64,000 bases of DNA from Ramlibacter tataouinensis (GTDB lineage: Bacteria; Pseudomonadota; Gammaproteobacteria; Burkholderiales; Burkholderiaceae_C): positions 1,674,001 to 1,738,000 of the forward strand of contig NZ_CP116009.1 of the NCBI RefSeq assembly GCF_027941915.1, in the 5' to 3' direction. The position numbers and the translations under genes were made by a program. How positions within the stretch are numbered: position 1 is the first letter of the stretch; each line of letters starts with the position of its first letter. The notes beneath the pieces are model-generated. The model ran no database searches and was not told where the DNA came from. It saw nothing but the letters and a program-made list of their open reading frames with translations. Positions 1 through 8,987 of this stretch are shown here, one piece after another.

Positions 1-582
1 GTCCAGCCGCGCCAGCGCGGGCTTGCCGTCCAGGCGCAGGCCCCAGGGCGAATACGGCGTGGGCGCCGCCTGCAGCCCGGCCAGCTCCAGCTCATGCCGC
101 ACGTCCTCCCGCTTGTCAGTCAGGACGTTGACGCGCACGTCCAGCGGCGCCGGCTGGTTCAGGCTCTCGGCCAGTGCCTGGAACTCGTCGCCGAGCTGCT
201 GGCGCAGCGGCTGGGCCAGCCACTCGGGCAGGTTGTGGCGGTGCGGCTCCAGCAGCTCGGCCGGCTGGACGGCGTCGCAGGCATCCAGCCAGCGCTTTTC
301 CGCCTCGTCCAGCGCGGACTTGAGGAAGTCGCGATCGCCGTGGAAGCCCAGGATCGCCAGCCGCCGGGCCCGGGAGCCGGAGCCCGAGCGCGCCAGGTGC
401 TCGAACAGCAGCTTGCGGCGCAGCACGGCATAGACGGTCTCGGTCAGCGTCGCGCGCTCGCGCGGCCCGAGGTTGCGGTGCTCGCGAAACCAGCGCGACA
501 CCACCGCATCGGCCGGGTGTTCGAACTTCAGGACCTGCTCCAGCAGGTCGCTGCAGGCTTGCAGCAGCGCCTTGGGGTGCAT
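1..582 (-). CDS. RsmB/NOP-family rRNA cytosine methyltransferase (N-terminal part, cut by window edge)
   Basis: The frame is open from an ATG at 582 to the left edge, giving 194 residues with no stop. It begins MHPKALLQACSDLLEQV and carries the all-helical NusB-like segment typical of the N-terminus of RsmB/NOP2/Sun methyltransferases (LGPRERATLTETVYAVLRRK around residues 38-57), then the start of the linker to the SAM-binding domain (LNQPAPLDVRVNVL). The catalytic domain with its paired cysteines would lie outside the window, so activity cannot be judged. It starts 3 bases after the stop of purN on the same strand, so the two are probably cotranscribed. The family methylates cytosine C5 in 16S rRNA; exact orthology to RsmB is inference. 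Confidence 0.8.
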   Translation of the reverse strand, partial: MHPKALLQACSDLLEQVLKFEHPADAVVSRWFREHRNLGPRERATLTETVYAVLRRKLLFEHLARSGSGSRARRLAILGFHGDRDFLKSALDEAEKRWLDACDAVQPAELLEPHRHNLPEWLAQPLRQQLGDEFQALAESLNQPAPLDVRVNVLTDKREDVRHELELAGLQAAPTPYSPWGLRLDGKPALARLD

Positions 583-585
583 GGC

Positions 586-1170
586 TCAGGCTCCCGCGCG
601 CAGCAGCGACTCGATCGCCCGCGGGTAGATCCGGTGTTCCTGCGTCAGCACGCGCGCTGCCAGCGACTGCTCGGTATCGCCGGGCAGCACCGGCACGACC
701 GCCTGCTCGAGGATGGGGCCGAAGTCCAGCTCGGCCGTGACCTGGTGCACGCTGGCGCCGGCCACCCGGCAGCCCGCCTCCAGCGCCCGCCGGTGCGTGT
801 GCAGACCCGGAAAGGCCGGCAGCAGCGAGGGATGGATGTTGATCAGCCGGCCCTGGTAGCGCGCCACGAAGCCGGGCGTCAGGATGCGCATGAAGCCGGC
901 CAGCACGACCAGGCCGGGCTGGTGCCGGTCGATGGCGGCAGCCAGCTCGGCGTCGAAGGCCTCGCGGCTGTCGAACTGCTTGTGGTCGACCACCGCCGTG
1001 GCGATCCGCTGCTCGCGCGCGAAGGCCAGGCCGCCGGCGTCGGGCCGGTTGCTGATCACCGCCGCCACCCGCGCGCCGTAGCGCTGCTCCCAGTGCCCCT
1101 GCCGGGCTGCGCGCACGATGGCCGCCATGTTGGAGCCGCCGCCGGAGATCAGGATCACGATGTTCTTCAT
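586..1170 (-). CDS. purN: Phosphoribosylglycinamide formyltransferase PurN
   Basis: This 194-residue protein has the length of bacterial GAR transformylase, which transfers a formyl group from 10-formyl-THF to GAR in purine synthesis. The phosphate-binding loop ISGGGSNM is at residues 8-15. The catalytic signature INIHPSLLP holds Asn111 and His113, and the catalytic Asp149 lies in DFGPI. The ATG at 1170 is chosen because MKNIVILISGGGSNM matches the family start; a longer open frame upstream only runs through the divergent intergenic region. It precedes the RsmB-type methyltransferase with 3 bases between them and is divergent from the acyl-CoA dehydrogenase pair. Confidence 0.95.
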   Translation of the reverse strand: MKNIVILISGGGSNMAAIVRAARQGHWEQRYGARVAAVISNRPDAGGLAFAREQRIATAVVDHKQFDSREAFDAELAAAIDRHQPGLVVLAGFMRILTPGFVARYQGRLINIHPSLLPAFPGLHTHRRALEAGCRVAGASVHQVTAELDFGPILEQAVVPVLPGDTEQSLAARVLTQEHRIYPRAIESLLRAGA

Positions 1171-1335
1171 GCCGGCGGCGATTATCCCCAGCCGCCGTGG
1201 ACGCACCGCGCTGGCGCGCTCCACGGACGCGCTGGCGCCCCGCCGCGCCATGCACTGGGCGGCGCACGGGCGACAGCCCGAAAAGCACGGGCGTGCTAGA
1301 AACGGGCGTTGCACGGATTGCCGGAGACGAGAACG

Positions 1336-2517
1336 ATGGATTTGGCTTTCACCCCCGAGGAACAGCAGTTCCGCGAACAGGTCCGCGCCTGGGTGCGCGA
1401 AAACCTGCCGCAGGACATCTCGACCAAGGTGCACAACAGCCTGCACCTGAGCCGCGACGACATGCAGCGCTGGGCGAAGATCCTGGGCCAGAAGGGCTGG
1501 CTCGGCTATGGCTGGCCGAAGGCATTCGGCGGCCCCGGCTGGACGGCCGTGCAGAAGCACCTGTTCGAGGAAGAGTGCGCCCTGGCCGGCGCGCCGCGCA
1601 TCGTGCCGTTCGGGCCGGTGATGGTGGCGCCGGTGATCATGGCCTTCGGCTCGCCCGAGCAGCACCGGCGCTTCCTGCCCGGCATCGCCAGCGGCGAGGT
1701 GTGGTGGAGCCAGGGCTACAGCGAGCCGGGCTCGGGCTCGGACCTGGCCTCGCTCAAGACCCGCGCCGAGCGCAAGGGCGACAAGTACATCGTCAATGGC
1801 CAGAAGACCTGGACCACCCTCGGCCAGTACGGCGAGTGGATCTTCTGCCTGGTGCGCACCAGCACCGAAGGCAAGCCGCAGACGGGCATCTCCTTCCTGC
1901 TGATCGACATGAAGTCGCCCGGCATCTCGGTGCGGCCGATCACCATGCTGGACGGCGGGCACGAGGTGAACGAGGTGTTCTTCGACAACGTCGAAGTGCC
2001 GGCGGAGAACCTGGTCGGCGAGGAGAACAAGGGCTGGACCTACGCCAAGCACCTGCTGTCGCACGAGCGCACCAACATCGCCGACGTCAACCGCGCCAAG
2101 CGCGAGCTGGAGCGCCTCAAGCGCATCGCCAGGTCCGAAGGCGTGTATGACGACCTGCGTTTCCGCGACGAGATCGCGAAGCTGGAAGTGGACGTCGTGG
2201 CGCTGGAGATGCTGGTGCTGCGCGTGCTGTCGGCCGAGAAATCGGGCAAGAACCCGCTGGATATCGCCGGCCTGCTGAAGATCAAGGGCAGCGAGATCCA
2301 GCAGCGCTACGCCGAGCTGATGATGCTGGCCGGCGGCCCCTACAGCCTGCCCTTCATCCGCGAGGCGATGGAAGCCGGCTGGCAAGGCGACTTTCCCGGC
2401 GGCGCCGCCGGCCTGGCGCCGCTGGCGGCCACCTACCTGAACATGCGCAAGACCACGATCTACGGCGGCAGCAACGAAGTCCAGCGGAACATCGTTGCCC
2501 AGACCGTGCTCGGCTGA
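1336..2517 (+). CDS. Acyl-CoA dehydrogenase, large-subunit type (pimC-like)
   Basis: This 393-residue flavoprotein has the full acyl-CoA dehydrogenase fold. The FAD/substrate loop GYSEPGSGSD is at about residues 127-136, NGQKTWTT at 154-161, and the C-terminal flavin motif YGGSNEVQRNIV is near the end. The ATG at 1336 (MDLAFTPEEQ) follows a purine-rich GAGACGAGAA and is preferred to an in-frame ATG 27 bases upstream. It is followed 10 bases later by a second, more divergent dehydrogenase on the same strand. The pair resembles the pimeloyl-CoA dehydrogenase large/small arrangement (PimC/PimD) of dicarboxylate or aromatic-ring breakdown. The true acyl substrate cannot be read from sequence. Confidence 0.88.
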   Translation: MDLAFTPEEQQFREQVRAWVRENLPQDISTKVHNSLHLSRDDMQRWAKILGQKGWLGYGWPKAFGGPGWTAVQKHLFEEECALAGAPRIVPFGPVMVAPVIMAFGSPEQHRRFLPGIASGEVWWSQGYSEPGSGSDLASLKTRAERKGDKYIVNGQKTWTTLGQYGEWIFCLVRTSTEGKPQTGISFLLIDMKSPGISVRPITMLDGGHEVNEVFFDNVEVPAENLVGEENKGWTYAKHLLSHERTNIADVNRAKRELERLKRIARSEGVYDDLRFRDEIAKLEVDVVALEMLVLRVLSAEKSGKNPLDIAGLLKIKGSEIQQRYAELMMLAGGPYSLPFIREAMEAGWQGDFPGGAAGLAPLAATYLNMRKTTIYGGSNEVQRNIVAQTVLG

Positions 2518-2527
2518 GGAGGCAGGA

Positions 2528-3643
2528 ATGGACTTCGATTTCTCCGACGACCAGGAACAACTGCGCGACGCCGTGCGCAAGTGGGTGGACCGCAGCTACG
2601 GCTTCGAGCGGCGCCGGGAAGCGGTGCGGGCCGGCGGCTTCGACCGCGCGACCTGGGACGAACTGGCCGGACTGGGCCTGGCCGGCCTGTACATCCCCGA
2701 GGAACACGGCGGCATGGGCATGGGCCCGGTCGAGGCCATGGTGGTGATGGAGGAACTGGGTCGCGGCATGGTGCTGGAGCCGCTGGCGCAGGCGCTGGTG
2801 GCCGGCGGCGTGCTGGCCGGCTACGCCACCGATGCGGTCAAGTCGGCCTGGCTGCCGAAAGTCGGATCGGGCGAAGCCTTGGTGGTGCTGGCGCACCAGG
2901 AGCGCAAGGCGCGCTACCGGTTGGACGTGTGCGACACCCGGGCCGTGCAACAGGGCGGCCAGTGGCGCGTGACCGGTGCCAAGAGCCTGGTGCCCGCGGG
3001 CGACCAGGCCGACGCGTACCTGGTGCCGGCGGTGGCCGGCGGCCGGATGGCGCTGTTCCTGGTCGAGCGCTCCGCCGCGGGCGTGAGCGCCAACGGCTAC
3101 GTCACGGTCGATGGCAGCCGCGCGGCCGAGGTCCGCTTCGACCAGTCCGCGGCGACGCTGGTCACCGACGACGGCCTCGCCGCGCTGGAGCACGCCGCCG
3201 ACATCGGCATTGCCGCCGCCTGTGCCGAGGGCGTCGGCGCCATCGACCAGACCATGGTCCTGACGGCCGACTACATGAACACGCGCAAGCAGTTCGGCGT
3301 GCCGATCGCCAGCTTCCAGGCGCTGCGGCACCGCATGGCCGACATGAAGATGCAGCAGGAGCTGGCGCGCTCGATGAGCTATTACGCCTCGCTCAAGCTG
3401 AATGCCCCGGCCGCCGAGCGCCGCCGCGCGCTGGCACGGGCCAAGTACCAGCTGAACGTGAGCATGCGCTTCATCGGCCAGAACTCGGTGCAGCTGCACG
3501 GCGGCATCGGCGTGACCGACGAGTACGTGGGCAGCCACTACTTCAAGAAACTGACCCAGCTGGAGATGACCTGGGGCGACACCCTGCACCAGCTGGGCGA
3601 GGTGTCGGCGCGCATGCAGGACACGGCTGGGGTCTTCGGATAA
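2528..3643 (+). CDS. Acyl-CoA dehydrogenase, small-subunit type (pimD-like)
   Basis: A 371-residue acyl-CoA dehydrogenase family protein starting MDFDFSDDQEQL after a strong GAGGAGGCAGGA ribosome site. The N-terminal helical domain (PEEHGGMGMGP), the TRKQFGVPIASFQA motif and QLHGGIGVTDEY near the C-terminus are all present. The middle beta domain is shorter and lacks the clear SEPGSGSD loop of its upstream partner, as is usual for the small partner of such pairs. It probably forms a heteromeric enzyme with the preceding gene and acts in beta-oxidation of an unusual acyl-CoA. A repeat element begins 2 bases after its stop codon. Confidence 0.86.
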   Translation: MDFDFSDDQEQLRDAVRKWVDRSYGFERRREAVRAGGFDRATWDELAGLGLAGLYIPEEHGGMGMGPVEAMVVMEELGRGMVLEPLAQALVAGGVLAGYATDAVKSAWLPKVGSGEALVVLAHQERKARYRLDVCDTRAVQQGGQWRVTGAKSLVPAGDQADAYLVPAVAGGRMALFLVERSAAGVSANGYVTVDGSRAAEVRFDQSAATLVTDDGLAALEHAADIGIAAACAEGVGAIDQTMVLTADYMNTRKQFGVPIASFQALRHRMADMKMQQELARSMSYYASLKLNAPAAERRRALARAKYQLNVSMRFIGQNSVQLHGGIGVTDEYVGSHYFKKLTQLEMTWGDTLHQLGEVSARMQDTAGVFG

Positions 3644-3644
3644 C

Positions 3645-3718
3645 TCCCCCGAAGCGGCCTGCGGCCGCTCCCCCTCGTGGGCGCCACCGGCGGCCCGGCA
3701 AAGCCGGTTCCGCGGTGG
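3645..3718. repeat. Extragenic palindromic repeat, copy 1
   Basis: About 74 bases between the acyl-CoA dehydrogenase pair and the HNH gene are nearly identical to 38511-38585. Both contain a GAAGCGGCC/GGCCGC hairpin, a C-rich then GGGCGCCACC block, and CCGGCAAAGCCGG (five-base stem, AAA loop) followed by TTCCGCGGTGG. Differences are a few substitutions and one missing base. This fits a dispersed REP-like family; its position just after a stop suggests it may also act as a transcript end. Confidence 0.75.
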
Positions 3719-3756
3719 CTCGCGACTGGGGCGGGTCTGCGCCCCTGGACACGGAT

Positions 3757-4314
3757 TCAGGCGTGCAGGCGGGAGTTCTTGGGCAGGTGCGCCATCAGGA
3801 ACTCCATCTGGTCCGCCAGGATGCGGCGGTTGCGCAGGATGAAGTCCTCCCACAGGCTGGGCACGTAGGGCGCATAAAGCAGCGGCATGTGCGCTTGCTC
3901 GGGCGTGCGGTTGCTCTTGCGATGGTTGCAGGCGCGGCAGGCGGTGACCACGTTCATCCAGTGGTCCTTGCCGTTCTGGGCGAACGGGATGATGTGCTCG
4001 CGCGTCAGCTCTTCCTCGCGGTGCCGGCTGCCGCAGTAGGCGCAGACGTTGCGGTCGCGCGCGAACAGCTTGGCGTTGGTCAGGCCCGGCTTGAGCTCGA
4101 ACGGGTTGATATTGGGCACGCCCTTGGTGCCGATGATGCTGCTGACCGCGATCTGCGACTGCGCGCCGGTCAGCGCGTTGTGCCCGCCGCGGAACAGGGC
4201 GACCCGGGCACCGACTTCCCAGCGCACCTCATCGGCCGCGTAGTGCAGCACGGCCTGCTCCAGCGAGATCCAGGACTGGGGCAAGCCCTGGGCGGACAGC
4301 TTCAAGACCTTCAA
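3757..4314 (-). CDS. HNH endonuclease family protein
   Basis: This 185-residue protein has a clear HNH/zinc-finger core: CAYC at 91-94, the catalytic-type REHIIPF with His107, Asn121, then CRACNHRK at 126-133. Two CxxC pairs would hold a structural zinc, and the His-Asn-His triad would bind the metal that cleaves DNA. The start is TTG at 4314, supported by AAGGAG seven bases upstream and by MKVLKLSAQGLP matching the family N-terminus as I recall it. The protein is a stand-alone gene, convergent with the dehydrogenase operon and divergent from ribF. It looks like the widely conserved housekeeping HNH protein of betaproteobacteria rather than a restriction or phage enzyme; its target is unknown. 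Confidence 0.85.
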   Translation of the reverse strand: MKVLKLSAQGLPQSWISLEQAVLHYAADEVRWEVGARVALFRGGHNALTGAQSQIAVSSIIGTKGVPNINPFELKPGLTNAKLFARDRNVCAYCGSRHREEELTREHIIPFAQNGKDHWMNVVTACRACNHRKSNRTPEQAHMPLLYAPYVPSLWEDFILRNRRILADQMEFLMAHLPKNSRLHA

Positions 4315-4445
4315 CAGTCACTCCTTCGGCAAGCAAGGCCAACGGGGAACCGGACAGCACGCACAATATACCCCGATTCACAGCAGCACTTCGAGCCACA
4401 GGCCTTCCCATGGGCGCCCGCTGCTATCGAAAAGATACCAAGCAG

Positions 4446-5456
4446 ATGCAGATCTTCCGAGGCCTCCACCATCCGGGCATCGCACCGGCCTGTGCCGTGA
4501 CGATCGGCAACTTCGACGGCGTGCACCGCGGCCACCAGGCCATGCTGGCGCTGCTGAACAACGAGGCGCGCCACCGCGGCGTGCCCAGCTGCGTGCTGAC
4601 CTTCGAGCCGCACCCGCGCGACCACTTCGCCCGCGTGGCCCGCAGGCCGGAGCTGGCGCCGGCGCGCATCGCCACCCTGCGCGACAAGCTGTCCGAGCTG
4701 GCCGCCTGCGGCGTCGACCAGTGCGTGGTGCTGCGCTTCGACTCGCGCCTGGCCGGCCAGTCGGCCGAAGCCTTCATCCAGCAGGTGCTGGCCGAGGGCC
4801 TGGGCGCACGCTACGTGCTGGTGGGCGACGACTTCCGCTTCGGCGCCAAGCGCGCCGGCGACTACGCCATGCTGGACGCGGCCGGGCGGCGCGCCGGCTT
4901 CGACGTGGCGCGCATGAACAGCTACGAGGTGCACAACCTGCGCGTGTCCAGCTCGGCCGTGCGCGACGCGCTGGGGCGCGGCGACATGGATGCCGTGGCC
5001 GCCCTGCTGGGCCGCCCGTACAGCATCAGCGGCCACGTGGTGCACGGCCGCAAGCTCGGCCGCGAGCTGGGCTTTCCGACGGTGAACCTGCGCTTCTCGC
5101 ACTGGAAGCCGGCCGCAAGCGGCATCTTCGCGGTGATGGTGGAGGGCCTGGCCGACCGCCCGCTGCCCGGCGTGGCCAACCTCGGGATCCGGCCCTCGCT
5201 CGATCCCGACGACGTCAACGGCGGGCGCGTGCTGCTGGAGACGCACTGCCTGGAGTGGCCCGCGCAGCTCGGCCAGGAGGGGGGCTACGGTAAAATCATC
5301 CGCGTGGACCTGCTGCACAAACTGCACGACGAGCTGAAGTACGACAGCCTGGATGCGCTGCAGGCCGGCATCGCGCGCGACCGCGAAGACGCCCGCGCGT
5401 ACTTCGCTTCCACGCACGCCGAGACCCGGCGGCAGACCACGCGCGACCGAATTTAG
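4446..5456 (+). CDS. ribF: Bifunctional riboflavin kinase/FAD synthetase RibF
   Basis: RibF phosphorylates riboflavin to FMN and adenylates FMN to FAD. The N-terminal FAD synthetase part has GNFDGVHRGH at residues 21-30 and GDDFRFGAKRAGD near 127-139. The C-terminal riboflavin kinase domain starts about residue 190 with GRKLGRELGFPTVNL at 201-215. Length is 336 residues, slightly above the usual 310-330. The ATG at 4446 (MQIFRGLHHPG) is chosen over an in-frame ATG 36 bases upstream because it matches the family start. It lies upstream of ileS-lspA on the same strand, a common proteobacterial order, separated by a palindrome-containing 132-base gap. Confidence 0.95.
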   Translation: MQIFRGLHHPGIAPACAVTIGNFDGVHRGHQAMLALLNNEARHRGVPSCVLTFEPHPRDHFARVARRPELAPARIATLRDKLSELAACGVDQCVVLRFDSRLAGQSAEAFIQQVLAEGLGARYVLVGDDFRFGAKRAGDYAMLDAAGRRAGFDVARMNSYEVHNLRVSSSAVRDALGRGDMDAVAALLGRPYSISGHVVHGRKLGRELGFPTVNLRFSHWKPAASGIFAVMVEGLADRPLPGVANLGIRPSLDPDDVNGGRVLLETHCLEWPAQLGQEGGYGKIIRVDLLHKLHDELKYDSLDALQAGIARDREDARAYFASTHAETRRQTTRDRI

Positions 5457-5468
5457 CGCGGTGTCCTT

Positions 5469-5506
5469 GCGGGCTTGCCCCCGGATCGGGTCCGGGTCGA
5501 GCCCGC
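5469..5506. repeat. Nested imperfect palindrome in the ribF-ileS gap
   Basis: GCGGGCT at 5469 pairs with AGCCCGC ending at 5506, and inside it CCCGGA pairs with TCCGGG around 5480-5495. Further along, near 5541-5557, the gap reads TGGCCAGGCCCGGCATGACA, a motif that recurs in extragenic repeats of proteobacteria. No uridine run follows, so it is more like a repeat element than an intrinsic terminator. I see no T-box or other riboswitch for ileS here. Confidence 0.45.
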
Positions 5507-5588
5507 CCTCCATGCCCCCTGCCGCCGCCCGTGGCTGCCTGGCCAGGCCCGGCATGACATGTCCCCCGATGCACCGCCGAGGCTTCCC

Positions 5589-8435
5589 ATGACCGACAAG
5601 ACCGACTACCGCGCCACCCTGAACCTGCCGGACACGCCCTTTCCGATGCGCGGCGACCTGCCCAGGCGCGAGCCGGGCTGGGTGCAGGAGTGGCAGGACC
5701 AGGGCCTGTACAAGCGCCTGCGCGACGCCCGCAAGGGCCGCCAGAAGTTCATCCTGCACGACGGCCCGCCCTACGCCAACGGCCAGATCCACATGGGGCA
5801 TGCGGTCAACAAGGTCCTGAAGGACATGATCGTCAAGGCGCGCCAGCTCAAGGGGCTGGACGCGATCTACATCCCGGGCTGGGACTGCCACGGCCTGCCG
5901 ATCGAGAACGCGATCGAGAAGAAGCACGGCCGCAACCTGCCGCGCGACGAGATGCAGGCCCGCAGCCGCGCCTTCGCCACCGAGCAGATCGCCATCCAGA
6001 TGGCCGACTTCAGGCGGCTGGGCGTGCTGGGCGACTGGGAGCACCCCTACCTGACCATGAATTTCAGCAACGAGGCCGACGAGATCCGCGCGTTCAAGCG
6101 CGTGATCGAGCGCGGCTTCGTCTACCGCGGCCTCAAACCGGTGTACTGGTGCTTCGACTGCGGCTCCTCGCTGGCGGAGTTCGAGATCGAGTACGCCGAC
6201 AAGAAGAGCCAGACGCTGGACGTGGGCTTCGAGGCGGATGAACCAGCCAAGGTGTTCGCGGCCTTCGGGGCGCCGACGGCCGCGGGCAAGCCTGTTTTCG
6301 CCGTGATCTGGACCACCACCGCCTGGACCATCCCGGCCAACCAGGCGCTGAACCTGAACCCGGAGCTGGACTACTCGCTGGTGGACACCGAACGGGGCTT
6401 CCTGGTGCTGGCCAGCTCGCTGGTGGAGAAGTGCCTGGAGCGCTACCAGCTGCAGGGCGGCACCGTGGTCGCCACCGTCAAGGGCGAACAGCTGGCCAAC
6501 CTGAACTTCCGCCACCCGCTCTATGAGGTGGATCCGGCCTACCGGCGCCTTTCGCCGGTGTACCTGGCCGACTACGCCACCGCGGAGGACGGCACCGGCC
6601 TCGTCCACTCCTCGCCGGCCTACGGCCTGGACGACTTCCACAGCTGCGTGGCGCACGGGCTGGCCTACGACGACATCCTCAACCCGGTCCAGGGCAACGG
6701 CAGCTACGCTACCGACTTCGCCCTGTTCGGCGGCCAGAACATCTGGAAGGCGGTGCCGAACATCCTGGACGCGCTCGACCAGGCCGGCCGCCTGTTCGCC
6801 ACCGCGCCGCTCCAGCACAGCTACCCGCACTGCTGGCGCCACAAGTCGCCGGTGATCTACCGTGCCGCCGCCCAGTGGTTCGTGCGCATGGACGAGGGCG
6901 AGGGCGTCTTCACGAAAGACAAGGCGCCCGCCACCTTGCGCCAGATGGCGCTGGCCGCGATCGAGGAGACCAGCTTCTTCCCGGAGAACGGTAAGGCGCG
7001 GCTGCGCGACATGATCGCCGGCCGGCCCGACTGGTGCATCAGCCGCCAGCGCAGCTGGGGCGTGCCCCTGCCCTTCTTCCTGCACAAGGATTCGGGCGAG
7101 CTGCACCCCAAGACCATGGAGATCCTCGACATCGCCGCCGACATGGTCCAGGCCGGCGGCATCGAGGCCTGGAGCAAGTCCTCGCCCGAGGACGTGCTGG
7201 CCCAGGTGGGCGCCGCGGCCGACGCCACCAGCTACACCCGCAGCAGCGACATCCTGGAGGTCTGGTTCGACTCCGGCACCACCCACACCACGGTGCTCAA
7301 GGGCTCGCACGCCGGGGCCGGCCACGAGCACGGCCCCGAGGCCGACCTGTACCTGGAAGGCCATGACCAGCACCGCGGCTGGTTCCACTCCTCGCTGCTG
7401 ACGGCCTGCGCCATGTACGGCCGCGCGCCCTACCGCGGCCTGCTCACCCACGGCTTCACGGTCGACGCCCAGGGCCGCAAGATGAGCAAGTCGCTCGGCA
7501 ACGGCGTCGACCCGCAGGAGACCTGGAAGAAGCTGGGGGCCGAGATCATCCGCCTGTGGGTGGCCGCCTCCGACTACTCGGGCGACATCGCCGGCGACGA
7601 CAAGATCCTGGCGCGGGTGGTCGATGCCTACCGGCGCATCCGCAACACCCTGCGCTTCCTGCTGGCCAACGTCAGCGACTTCGACCCGGCCAAGGACGCG
7701 GTGCCGCTGGCCGAGATGCTGGAGATCGACCGCTACGCCCTCAGCCGCGCCTCGCAGTTCCAGGCCGAGGTGCTGGCGCACTTCGAGGTCTACGAGTTCC
7801 ACCCGGTGGTGGCCAAGCTGCAGGTCTATTGCTCGGAGGAGCTGGGCGCGTTCTACCTGGACGTGCTGAAGGACCGCCTGTACACCACGGCGCCGAAGTC
7901 GCACGCCCGCCGCAGCGCCCAGTCGGCCCTGTGGAACATCACCCACGCCATGCTGCGCTGGATGGCGCCCTTCCTCAGCTTCACGGCCGAGGAGGCCTGG
8001 AAGGTGTTCGGCCACTCCGAGTCGATCTTCATCGAGGAGTACGCCGAGATCGGCTCGCCCGACCTCGAGCTGCTGGCGCGCTGGGACCGCATCCGCGCGA
8101 TCCGCGACCTGGCCAACAAGGAGATCGAGGCGGTGCGGGCCGACGGGCGGGTCGGCTCCTCGCTGCAGGCCAACCTGCGGGTCACGGCGCCGGCCGCCGA
8201 GCTGGCTCTGCTGCAAAGCCTGGGCGATGACCTGAAGTTCGTCTTCATCACCTCCGCCGTCACCCTGCAGCCGGGCGACGAGCTGGCAGTCGAGGCCACC
8301 CCCTCGGCGGACGCCAAGTGCGAGCGCTGCTGGCACTGGCGCGCCGACGTCGGCAGCGACCCGGCCCACCCGCAGATCTGCGGCCGCTGCGCCAGCAACC
8401 TGTTCGGCGCCGGCGAAGACCGGCGGCACGCCTGA
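5589..8435 (+). CDS. ileS: Isoleucyl-tRNA synthetase
   Basis: This class Ia synthetase of 948 residues charges tRNA-Ile. The HIGH signature reads HMGH at 68-71 within [20 protein letters not shown] follows, and the KMSKS loop is at 631-635. A C-terminal zinc finger is formed by CERC (911-914) and CGRC (931-934), as in the bacterial form. The CP1 editing domain is present, including [11 protein letters not shown] and the aspartate of GLDDF. The ATG at 5589 gives [22 protein letters not shown], the normal start; upstream in-frame codons run into the palindromic leader. Its stop overlaps the lspA start (TGATG), implying translational coupling. Confidence 0.97.
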   Translation: MTDKTDYRATLNLPDTPFPMRGDLPRREPGWVQEWQDQGLYKRLRDARKGRQKFILHDGPPYANGQIHMGHAVNKVLKDMIVKARQLKGLDAIYIPGWDCHGLPIENAIEKKHGRNLPRDEMQARSRAFATEQIAIQMADFRRLGVLGDWEHPYLTMNFSNEADEIRAFKRVIERGFVYRGLKPVYWCFDCGSSLAEFEIEYADKKSQTLDVGFEADEPAKVFAAFGAPTAAGKPVFAVIWTTTAWTIPANQALNLNPELDYSLVDTERGFLVLASSLVEKCLERYQLQGGTVVATVKGEQLANLNFRHPLYEVDPAYRRLSPVYLADYATAEDGTGLVHSSPAYGLDDFHSCVAHGLAYDDILNPVQGNGSYATDFALFGGQNIWKAVPNILDALDQAGRLFATAPLQHSYPHCWRHKSPVIYRAAAQWFVRMDEGEGVFTKDKAPATLRQMALAAIEETSFFPENGKARLRDMIAGRPDWCISRQRSWGVPLPFFLHKDSGELHPKTMEILDIAADMVQAGGIEAWSKSSPEDVLAQVGAAADATSYTRSSDILEVWFDSGTTHTTVLKGSHAGAGHEHGPEADLYLEGHDQHRGWFHSSLLTACAMYGRAPYRGLLTHGFTVDAQGRKMSKSLGNGVDPQETWKKLGAEIIRLWVAASDYSGDIAGDDKILARVVDAYRRIRNTLRFLLANVSDFDPAKDAVPLAEMLEIDRYALSRASQFQAEVLAHFEVYEFHPVVAKLQVYCSEELGAFYLDVLKDRLYTTAPKSHARRSAQSALWNITHAMLRWMAPFLSFTAEEAWKVFGHSESIFIEEYAEIGSPDLELLARWDRIRAIRDLANKEIEAVRADGRVGSSLQANLRVTAPAAELALLQSLGDDLKFVFITSAVTLQPGDELAVEATPSADAKCERCWHWRADVGSDPAHPQICGRCASNLFGAGEDRRHA

Positions 8436-8938
8436 TGGCGCGCGCCCTCGCCCGCCCCGCCGCCGGCGGCGGCATGCTGCCCTGGCTGGGGCTGGCGCTG
8501 ATCCTGTTCGTCGCCGATCAGCTCACCAAGGTGCTGATCCTGGGCTGGTACGGCCTGGGCGACAGCACCTACGTGGCGCCGTTCTTCAACATCGTGCGGG
8601 TGCACAACACCGGAGCCGCCTTCTCCTTCCTGGCGTCCGCCTCGGGCTGGCAGCGCTGGCTGTTCACCGGGATCGGGGTCGCGGCCACCCTGTTCATCCT
8701 CTGGATGCTGCGCACCCACCCCGGCCAGAAGCTGTTTTCCTTCGCCCTGGCCTGCATCCTGGGCGGGGCGGTGGGCAACGTGGTCGACCGGCTGCTGCAC
8801 GGCTACGTGGTCGACTTCCTGCAGTTCCACTGGCGCGGCTGGTACTTCCCGGCCTTCAACATCGCCGACGCCGCCATCACGGTGGGTGCCGCCTGCCTGA
8901 TCCTGGACGAAGTGCTGCGGGTGCGCCGCAGCCGCTGA
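8435..8938 (+). CDS. lspA: Lipoprotein signal peptidase (signal peptidase II)
   Basis: LspA cleaves the signal peptide of prolipoproteins in the inner membrane after diacylglyceryl transfer. The 167-residue protein has four hydrophobic segments and the family blocks VADQLTK (26-32), NTGAAFS (58-64), [11 protein letters not shown] (110-120), VVDF with catalytic Asp127, and FNIAD with catalytic Asp145. The ATG shares a base with the ileS stop codon. The ileS-lspA pairing is the classic proteobacterial arrangement. Confidence 0.96.
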   Translation: MARALARPAAGGGMLPWLGLALILFVADQLTKVLILGWYGLGDSTYVAPFFNIVRVHNTGAAFSFLASASGWQRWLFTGIGVAATLFILWMLRTHPGQKLFSFALACILGGAVGNVVDRLLHGYVVDFLQFHWRGWYFPAFNIADAAITVGAACLILDEVLRVRRSR

Positions 8939-8987
8939 GCCAGATCCCCGGAAAGGTTCCTGCGTCGTATCATCCGATGCTTCAGGC

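Noticed and set aside
3757..4314. HNH gene considered as a homing endonuclease or phage remnant
   Set aside because: No intron, integrase or phage gene lies nearby, its codon use matches its neighbours, and the family is widespread as a chromosomal gene in betaproteobacteria.
5457..5588. T-box or other riboswitch upstream of ileS
   Set aside because: No T-box sequence, specifier loop or terminator/antiterminator pair is visible; the gap is explained by palindromic repeat-like DNA.
4311..8429. A minus-strand open frame of about 1,370 codons across ribF and ileS
   Set aside because: It is antisense to two unmistakable genes. Its Val/Ala/Gly/His/Gln-rich translation reflects GC-rich codon positions, and it matches no family.
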